In this document: positions 14,435 to 19,510 of the stretch, piece after piece
How the letters are laid out: each line of letters begins with the position of its first letter
How positions within the stretch are numbered: the stretch's first letter is position 1
NCBI GenBank assembly: GCA_937915475.1
Contig: CALGIR010000021.1
Span: 1 to 19,510, forward strand
From: an uncultured Bacteroidales bacterium
GTDB lineage: Bacteria > Bacteroidota > Bacteroidia > Bacteroidales > Tenuifilaceae
DNA length: 19,510 nucleotides
Reading direction: 5' to 3'
The notes under the pieces: generated by a model
Databases searched by the model: none
Told to the model about the DNA's origin: nothing
What the model saw: only the letters and a program-made list of their open reading frames with translations
Translations under genes and position numbers: made by a program

Positions 14435-14800
14435 ATGAATGAAATTAAAACACATAGAGATTTAGATGTTTGGAAAAAGAGTATTTCATTAGTTACTTCA
14501 ATATATCGTACTACCAAAGAATTTCCGAAAGAAGAGGTTTATGGCATTACGAATCAAATTAGAAGGTCGGCTGTATCCATTCCATCTAATATTGCTGAAG
14601 GAAGCGCTAGGCAAGGGAATAAAGAATACACACAATTTCTATATATCAGTTTAGGCAGTTTATCCGAATTAGAGACACAACTTATTATTGCAAATAACCT
14701 AAAATACCTTTCAGAAAAAGATTTTGAATTGGTAATGGGTAACTTAATAGAAATAAGAAAAATGCTAATCGGTTTAATTAAATTCGTAAAAAACAAATAA
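14435..14800 (+). CDS. Four-helix-bundle protein (S23/IVP family), copy 2
   Basis: A 121-residue paralogue of the protein encoded at 7565. Copy 2 shows IKTHRDLDVWKKS, FPKEEVYGITNQIRR, AVSIPSNIAEG and GSLSELETQLII nearly unchanged; the two copies diverge mainly in the last third. Start MNEIKTHRDLDVW adds two to three residues relative to copy 1. The protein is basic and helical, with no signal peptide or membrane segment. The stop codon is followed after three bases by an inverted heptamer array. The flanking heptamers (RCAGTRA/ACTGCTY) differ from those of copy 1 (GATTRGY), although the layout is the same. Function unknown; retention of all conserved residues argues it is under selection or recently moved. 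Confidence 0.92.
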   Translation: MNEIKTHRDLDVWKKSISLVTSIYRTTKEFPKEEVYGITNQIRRSAVSIPSNIAEGSARQGNKEYTQFLYISLGSLSELETQLIIANNLKYLSEKDFELVMGNLIEIRKMLIGLIKFVKNK

Positions 14801-14803
14801 ATA

Positions 14804-14845
14804 ACTGCTTACTCCTCACTGCTTACTGCTCACTCCTTACTCCTC
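14804..14845 (-). repeat. Right heptamer array of four-helix-bundle unit 2
   Basis: Six in-phase units on the + strand: actgctt, actcctc, actgctt, actgctc, actcctt, actcctc. This is the reverse complement of the RRGNAGT-type heptamers and lies opposite in sense to the 14291-14346 array. It starts directly after the gene's TAA and ends 28 bases before the Wzi-family gene. Confidence 0.93.
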
Positions 14846-14873
14846 ACTAATAAATAATAACTCAATTCCCCAC

Positions 14874-16376
14874 ATGAAATTTCCAACAACTCTCCTACTC
14901 TGTCTCCTACTCTCTCCCACCCTTTTTGCTCAAAAAGACACACTAAAATTCAACGCCAACATATCCGCCATATCAACCGTTGGAACCACTAAAGATCAAA
15001 GTTTTTGGCTAACCCACAACCGCTGGGGTATGTTTGATGATGCCAGTGCCAATGGGCTTACGCTACTGTCCACTAGTTACCGCATAAACAACGAGAAACT
15101 TTTTAGTATAGGCGGCGGTATCGATCTGGTTGCAAGGGCATCTTCCAACTCATCGGCATATATTCAGCAGGGCTATGTGGAAGCTAAACTGGGGTTTATA
15201 CATTTTGAGGCGGGTCGTAAGCAAACGAGCTATGGTATAACTTTAAGCGATCTATCATCGGGATCCTTGGCCATAAGCAATAACTCAATACCAATTCCCC
15301 GAATTGTGTTATCCGTCCCCAATTTTTATAATGTCCCTTTCACGGCAGGGTTGCTTGAGTTTCGTGGTCATTTTGCCCATGGCTGGCTCGATAACTCCAG
15401 GTATGTAAAGGATGCCTATTTTCACGATAAATCATTCCATATTCAGGCGGGTGGCGACATTGGCATTAACGCCTACTGGGGACTTACCCATATCGCAATT
15501 TGGGGAGGCAATTCACCTATCCATGGTAAGTTACCCGCTTCGCTTTCCGATTTTTTAAGGGTTATGGTAGCCAAGGAGGGTCCCGAGGGATCGCCAGCAA
15601 ACGAGGTTAATGCACTGGGTTTTCATACAGGAGTATTTGACTGGGGAGTAAAAACTAAAATTGGTCGATCAAATCTACATGCATACTACCAACATCCTTT
15701 TACCGACCGATCAGGGCAAACCTACCGAAACAAGTTGGATGGGCTTTGGGGTTTGGCTGTAAAAGATCCGTTCCCAACACGAGTGGTAACCGAAATACTC
15801 TATGAGTTTCTATACACAATGCATCAAAGCGGACCTGGACTATCGGATCCACACGAAGGTGATCAACCTTGGTTTTGCGATCAACCCAACTGTGGATACC
15901 CCTACGGTGGGCGCGATAACTACTATAATAACGGCATGTACAGGTCGGGGCACTCATACCTTGGAATGTCTCTTGGAACCCCATTTTTTATGACCCAAAA
16001 GCAGCTCGATAAATATGATCCTGAAATAATGAGTAGCTCTGTGCTATTTGTCAGCAACAGAAACATTGCGCACCATTTTGCGGTTAAAGGCGAGGTTGCC
16101 AGTAACCTATCATACAAACTATTTGCTTCCTACGTAAAGTACTATGGCACCTATACTGGGCTTAACATGGGTCAACTATGGGGTAGTTTGGATCCAAATC
16201 TAAATCAGGAGGACTACTTCTTTAACCCAGCACAAAAACAGTGGTACTTTATGCTCGAAACCAGCTGGACCATAAAAAATGTTGAAAATATTACTTTTCA
16301 CTCAACCCTTGCCGTAGACAAAGGACAGTTATTTAACAATGCGGGCATAATGTTAGGGTTATCGTGGAATATCTAA
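14874..16376 (+). CDS. Capsule assembly Wzi-family outer-membrane protein
   Basis: A 500-residue exported protein. Residues 1-19 form a signal peptide (basic Met-Lys, hydrophobic Leu-rich core, cleavage after LFAQ or nearby). The mature part is rich in alternating aromatic/polar strands such as HFEAGRKQTSYG, AHGWLDNSRYVKDAYFHDKSFHIQAGG and YFMLETSWTIKN, and it ends NNAGIMLGLSWNI, a beta-barrel type C-terminal strand. Motifs FWLTHNRWG, the GRKQ strand and the long central HEGDQPWFCDQPNCGYPYGGRDNYYNN loop fit the Wzi family as found in Bacteroidota, where the protein helps anchor or assemble capsule at the outer membrane. It follows the repeat-rich block with no evident own promoter. Wzi specificity is inferred from family pattern and locus. 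Confidence 0.82.
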   Translation: MKFPTTLLLCLLLSPTLFAQKDTLKFNANISAISTVGTTKDQSFWLTHNRWGMFDDASANGLTLLSTSYRINNEKLFSIGGGIDLVARASSNSSAYIQQGYVEAKLGFIHFEAGRKQTSYGITLSDLSSGSLAISNNSIPIPRIVLSVPNFYNVPFTAGLLEFRGHFAHGWLDNSRYVKDAYFHDKSFHIQAGGDIGINAYWGLTHIAIWGGNSPIHGKLPASLSDFLRVMVAKEGPEGSPANEVNALGFHTGVFDWGVKTKIGRSNLHAYYQHPFTDRSGQTYRNKLDGLWGLAVKDPFPTRVVTEILYEFLYTMHQSGPGLSDPHEGDQPWFCDQPNCGYPYGGRDNYYNNGMYRSGHSYLGMSLGTPFFMTQKQLDKYDPEIMSSSVLFVSNRNIAHHFAVKGEVASNLSYKLFASYVKYYGTYTGLNMGQLWGSLDPNLNQEDYFFNPAQKQWYFMLETSWTIKNVENITFHSTLAVDKGQLFNNAGIMLGLSWNI

Positions 16377-16386
16377 GAGAAAAACT

Positions 16387-16520
16387 TTTGGCCATTAGCG
16401 TTTGGCCCTTAGCCTTTAGCCGTTAGCCTTTAGCCTTTAGCCTTTAGCAAGAAAATAAATGGCCTATAGCCAATAGCCAAACGCCAACAGCCAAACGCCA
16501 ACAGCCAAACGCCAACAGCC
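16387..16520. repeat. Symmetric heptamer palindrome, 9 + 9 units
   Basis: The left arm has nine uninterrupted 7-bp units at 16387-16449 (tttggcc, attagcg, tttggcc, cttagcc, tttagcc, gttagcc, then three of tttagcc/tttagca). An 8-base spacer follows (agaaaata). The right arm has nine uninterrupted units at 16458-16520 (aatggcc, tatagcc, aatagcc, then aaacgcc and aacagcc alternating three times). The arms are inverted with respect to each other and match at roughly 5 of 7 positions per unit in the outer part, fewer near the centre. There is no gene within it. It lies 10 bases after the Wzi-family stop. The remainder up to 16668 holds only a possible promoter. Confidence 0.95.
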
Positions 16521-16636
16521 AGAAACAAAACAGCTAATTGGTACAAAATTTGATATCTCTAACTTAACTTGTTACTTTTACATAGTTACACAGCAGAAAC
16601 CAAATCTGATCAGTTAATTTCTTGAAAAATTAAGTT

Positions 16637-16644
16637 TAGGTTTG
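16637..16644 (+). promoter_or_regulatory. Candidate -7 element (TAGGTTTG) upstream of the membrane dehydratase
   Basis: TAGGTTTG matches TAnnTTTG and lies 24 bases before the ATG at 16669. A TTG occurs at 16622-16624, but the spacing is shorter than the usual 17-23 bases, so the -33 box is weak. A separate promoter here would fit the intervening repeat element and the following single-gene unit with its own terminator. Confidence 0.38.
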
Positions 16645-16668
16645 TGTTAACAATAAAAACCGCTGAAA

Positions 16669-18618
16669 ATGGGTTTATTCTTAGTTAATGAAAAATGGAT
16701 ACGTGGGATTATAAAAAAGTTCTCTCACCGTTTCGTGCCCAGTTGGTACGTTTTCGCTTTCGATGTGCTGATTGTCTTTTTTTCCTATTTCATTGCATAC
16801 GCCATAAGAGTTAACCTTAATCTGGCACTAATAGACATCACGAGCATTTCGGTACAGGCTATTATTATAACATACGTCTACTCCGTTAGTTTTGTAATAT
16901 TTAGATCATACACTGGCATAATACGGCATACCGGTTTTACCGACACCCTAAAAATTCTTCAGGCAAATGGCGCAGCCTTTACAATTATCTTGCTAGTATC
17001 ATTAGGCTTTAGGTTAAAAAATATTGAGTTAGTTGACGGAATCTCGATTGGAGTTCTCATAATCCACTTCCTGCTGGCATACTTTTTTATGATGGGTGCA
17101 CGTATAATTGTTAAAACAACCTATCATGTAATTATTGGCTCGCGTAAAAAGGACAATAAAAATGTTTTAATATATGGAGCGGGAGCATCCGGTATTCTTA
17201 CCCGAAACGCGCTGCTCCAAGATATTTACACCTCACACAATGTAGTGGCCTTTATTGATGAAAATCATGGAAAAATTGGCAAGATGCTAGAAGGGATTCG
17301 TATTCTCCCACCCGAGCAAGGATTAAATGCTGAGTATATAGGTAGAGTTGGCGTTGATCAGCTAATAATTTCTATTCAAAACATTAATATAGACAAGCAG
17401 CGTTCTATAGTTGAAGAAGCACTTGAACTAAACCTAGAGGTAAAGGTTGTACCTGCCATTGATAAATGGATTAACGGACAGCTAAGTTCAGAGCAAATCC
17501 GTAAGGTTAAAATTGAAGAGTTGCTGCAGCGCGAACCCATAAAAATGGACAGCAGTACAGTGTCAAGGTACATATATGGTAAATCTGTACTAATTACTGG
17601 AGCTGCAGGGTCAATTGGAGCGGGGCTTGTAAGGCAAATTCTAACCTACCGTCCGGCTGAGTTAATTCTTCTCGATCAGGCCGAATCGGCAATTTATGAT
17701 TTACAAACCGAGATAAATAATTCCGAGGAACTAGCCCCCTATAGCCATTTGGCTCAATACGTTATTGCCAACATAAAGGATAGGTTCCGTATTAATCAAG
17801 TATTTGAACTTTACAAACCCGACATAATATTCCACGCCGCAGCATACAAGCATGTTCCCTTAATGGAGAACAATCCTTATGAGTCGTTGCTGGTTAACGT
17901 TTTTGGCACACGAAACTTAGCCGATTTAGCAGTAAAGCATGAGGTTAAAAAATTCGTAATGATTTCAACCGATAAGGCCGTTAACCCTACCAATGTAATG
18001 GGCGCCTCAAAACGAATTGCAGAAATATACACGCAGGCGTTAAGCAACAATGTTACCCAGTTTATAACCACTCGATTTGGCAACGTTCTTGACTCAAACG
18101 GTTCGGTAGTACCTCTTTTTCGGAAGCAAATTGATAATGGAGGACCCGTAACGGTAACCCACAAAGAAATTACACGCTTTTTTATGACCATTCCCGAAGC
18201 ATGTAATCTGGTTCTCGAGGCAGGTGCTATGGGTAACGGTGGCGAAATTTTTGTGTTTGATATGGGACACCCTGTGAAGATTTACGATTTAGCCTGTAAA
18301 ATGATCAAGTTGTCGGGCCTAGTACTTAACAAAGATATAAAAATTAAAGAAATTGGACTTCGTCCAGGCGAAAAGCTATTCGAAGAACTCCTTAACAACC
18401 AAGAAAATACGCTACCTACCTATCATCCCAAAATTTTAAAAGCAAAAGTAAGGGATTACAAAAAAGAGTTTATCGACAAAAGCTTTGATGACCTTACCCA
18501 CCTAATTATTGATGCCAACGTATTTGAACTTGTTGCGAAAATGAAAGAAATTGTTCCCGAATACATAAGCAATAATTCCATATACGCTGTGCTCGACAGG
18601 CAGAGAGTTAACGATTAA
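16669..18618 (+). CDS. Membrane-bound UDP-GlcNAc 4,6-dehydratase (PglF/CapD/FlaA1 type)
   Basis: A 649-residue protein with about four N-terminal transmembrane segments (residues 27-47, 60-79, 102-114, 124-146). A CoA-binding/Rossmann-like domain follows with VLIYGAGASG (166-175). The C-terminal SDR catalytic domain has VLITGAAGSIG (307-317), HAAAYKHVPLME (389-400), STDKAVNPTNVMGASK (433-448) and RPGEKLFEELL. Asp435-Lys436 and Met444/Lys448 correspond to the dehydratase active site, in which Met stands for the usual Tyr as in PglF-like enzymes. It removes water from UDP-GlcNAc to give UDP-2-acetamido-4-keto-2,6-dideoxyglucose. In this locus it would feed the ketoreductase at 10337-11275. A TAGGTTTG box upstream and a strong terminator downstream mark it as a separate transcription unit. 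Confidence 0.92.
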   Translation: MGLFLVNEKWIRGIIKKFSHRFVPSWYVFAFDVLIVFFSYFIAYAIRVNLNLALIDITSISVQAIIITYVYSVSFVIFRSYTGIIRHTGFTDTLKILQANGAAFTIILLVSLGFRLKNIELVDGISIGVLIIHFLLAYFFMMGARIIVKTTYHVIIGSRKKDNKNVLIYGAGASGILTRNALLQDIYTSHNVVAFIDENHGKIGKMLEGIRILPPEQGLNAEYIGRVGVDQLIISIQNINIDKQRSIVEEALELNLEVKVVPAIDKWINGQLSSEQIRKVKIEELLQREPIKMDSSTVSRYIYGKSVLITGAAGSIGAGLVRQILTYRPAELILLDQAESAIYDLQTEINNSEELAPYSHLAQYVIANIKDRFRINQVFELYKPDIIFHAAAYKHVPLMENNPYESLLVNVFGTRNLADLAVKHEVKKFVMISTDKAVNPTNVMGASKRIAEIYTQALSNNVTQFITTRFGNVLDSNGSVVPLFRKQIDNGGPVTVTHKEITRFFMTIPEACNLVLEAGAMGNGGEIFVFDMGHPVKIYDLACKMIKLSGLVLNKDIKIKEIGLRPGEKLFEELLNNQENTLPTYHPKILKAKVRDYKKEFIDKSFDDLTHLIIDANVFELVAKMKEIVPEYISNNSIYAVLDRQRVND

Positions 18619-18639
18619 AACAAACACTGCATATAAGTT

Positions 18640-18664
18640 AAAAAGGGGCCTAGCCCCTTTTTTT
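18640..18664 (+). terminator. Intrinsic terminator at the end of the polysaccharide locus
   Basis: GGGGC (18645-18649) pairs with GCCCC (18653-18657) around a 3-base loop, extended by five A residues facing the T run (18658-18664). It starts 22 bases after the dehydratase stop. The A-tract before the stem makes it potentially bidirectional. Confidence 0.9.
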
Positions 18665-18792
18665 ATGCCTAATTATATAGGCTCCTGTACCCTGCACTAA
18701 ATCATAACTAGAAGAAAGTTACCCAATGCGAAGAGGTTACTAATATCTTTTAACAGACTCTCAAAAGAATATTATTAAAACACTTCATATCC

Positions 18793-18821
18793 TTTGCTAT
18801 TTAGATAACTATTTATATTTT
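18793..18821 (+). promoter_or_regulatory. Weak candidate promoter for the CheR-type gene
   Basis: TTTG (18793-18796) and TATATTTT (18814-18821, one base from TAnnTTTG) are separated by 17 bases, an accepted spacing for Bacteroidota promoters. If real, the transcript would have a leader of about 155 bases that contains the 18871-18918 hairpin. Confidence 0.28.
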
Positions 18822-18870
18822 TAACGAGTTAAAGTAGGATAATTCTATAAACGAGCGAAGAGGCTTATTC

Positions 18871-18918
18871 CGAATAAATAGTCCATTTTACAAAGTAACA
18901 AAGTGGACTATTTATTCG
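18871..18918. repeat. Perfect 15-bp inverted repeat (hairpin) upstream of the CheR-type gene
   Basis: cgaataaatagtcca (18871-18885) is perfectly complementary to tggactatttattcg (18904-18918), and four more pairs including one G-T can extend the stem inward, leaving a loop of about 10 bases. No T run follows, so a simple terminator is unlikely. The stretch 18665-18984 otherwise holds no gene; it also contains a short TTTAAC-GA-GTTAAA palindrome at 18820-18833. Confidence 0.85.
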
Positions 18919-18984
18919 TATTAATATATTATTGCCAAACGTGGGGCAAAAGCAGAAAAACTGGGTTTAGTAATATCATTATTT

Positions 18985-19510
18985 ATGGTTGTAACAGATC
19001 AGGATTTACAATATTTCGTGAACACTTTAAAAAACTCATCAAAATACGACTTTAGCGAGTATTCTGATAAGTCGTTAAAACGCAGACTGCAAAAAGTCCT
19101 ATCTGATTTCAACCTCGATCTTGCAGGGCTTATAACCTCAATAAAAACAAATGCAGAGTTTACTGAGCGAATCGTTAAAGAAATTACAGTAAACACCACT
19201 GAGCTCTTTCGCGATCCACAAATATGGCATGTGCTTCGTTCACGGATTTTGCCACGCTTTAAAAACAACAAGAACATTAACATTTGGCATGCTGGCTGCT
19301 CTACAGGTCAAGAGGTTTACTCAATGATGATTTTGCTAAACGAGATGGGACTGCTGGAAAAAGCCAAGATCTTTGCATCCGATCTAAACACCGATGTTCT
19401 TGAAGCCGCCAGAAAAGGAGAATACAAATATCGCTTCAATATAGGATATCTCGATAATTTCGACAAGGTAATAAAACAGAATCCTATATTGAAGCGATAT
19501 TTATATTCTC
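18985..19510 (+). CDS. cheR: CheR-type protein-glutamate methyltransferase (N-terminal part)
   Basis: Translation from the ATG at 18985 stays open to the window end (175 residues). It reads MVVTDQDLQYF with an N-terminal helical domain containing DKSLKRRLQKVL. NTTELFRDPQIW (about 72-83) follows, then the SAM-binding WHAGCSTGQEVYSM (about 98-111), and ASDLNTDVLEAARKGEY, the DxxxxVLxxAxxGxY motif of CheR. CheR methylates glutamates of chemoreceptors using S-adenosylmethionine. In Bacteroidota it also occurs with CheB in signalling gene sets without flagella. The gene lies after the terminator and a strong hairpin, so it is unrelated to the polysaccharide operon. The C-terminus is outside the window. 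Confidence 0.92.
   Translation, partial: MVVTDQDLQYFVNTLKNSSKYDFSEYSDKSLKRRLQKVLSDFNLDLAGLITSIKTNAEFTERIVKEITVNTTELFRDPQIWHVLRSRILPRFKNNKNINIWHAGCSTGQEVYSMMILLNEMGLLEKAKIFASDLNTDVLEAARKGEYKYRFNIGYLDNFDKVIKQNPILKRYLYS

Noticed and set aside
13747..14517. Four overlapping reverse-strand frames in the second repeat
   Set aside because: They are mutually overlapping, repetitive in sequence and explained by stop-free 7-bp arrays; none has a family signature.

Overview
The window looks like a chromosomal surface-polysaccharide (capsule or O-antigen) locus from a member of the Bacteroidota. Reasons: all genes lie on one strand and are AT-rich, upstream Shine-Dalgarno sequences are mostly absent, TAnnTTTG-type -7 boxes occur, there is a Wzi-family outer-membrane protein, and four-helix-bundle (S23/IVP-type) genes are present. 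The relatedness is inferred from gene content and style; no rRNA or species marker is present.

Layout. 1-5248: the tail of a NeuD-like hexapeptide acetyltransferase, a pseudaminic-acid-type nonulosonate synthase (PseI), a Wzx flippase, a GT42/DUF115-like putative nonulosonyltransferase, a Wzy polymerase and a second hexapeptide acetyltransferase. 5271-9129: the complete three-enzyme UDP-L-FucNAc pathway (FnlA/FnlB/FnlC, also called CapE/F/G or WbjB/C/D), interrupted by a four-helix-bundle gene and repeat arrays. 9126-11829: a translationally coupled set with a WbuB-like GT4 transferase, a WbpV/WreQ-like 4-ketoreductase and a small PglC-type phosphoglycosyl transferase that probably starts the repeat unit. 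11816-14845: a repeat-rich accessory block holding an AbiEi/AbiEii-type toxin-antitoxin pair between two related direct repeats, then a second four-helix-bundle gene. 14874-16376: a Wzi-family outer-membrane protein. 16669-18618: a membrane-anchored UDP-GlcNAc 4,6-dehydratase (PglF/CapD/FlaA1 type), followed by a clear intrinsic terminator. 18985-end: the start of a CheR-type methyltransferase, outside the locus.

How the genes fit together (inference): the membrane dehydratase and the 4-ketoreductase would make UDP-QuiNAc or UDP-FucNAc. The small phosphoglycosyl transferase would load it on undecaprenyl phosphate. The WbuB-like enzyme would add L-FucNAc made by FnlABC. The GT42-like enzyme would add pseudaminic acid or a related nonulosonate. 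Acetyltransferases decorate the unit, Wzx flips it, Wzy polymerises it, and Wzi helps hold or assemble the polymer at the surface.

The most unusual content is not a classical gene. At least six places carry tandem arrays of strictly 7-bp units, in three sequence families (GATTRGY, RCAGTRA and TTTAGCC/AAACGCC), mostly arranged as inverted pairs. Both four-helix-bundle genes sit between inverted arrays, each with a different heptamer. One array forms a 9+9 unit palindrome in perfect register, and several arrays touch or supply start or stop codons of neighbouring genes. One array is translated as the N-terminus of FnlC. Together these suggest a family of small, possibly mobile, structured elements that target the ends of genes in this locus.
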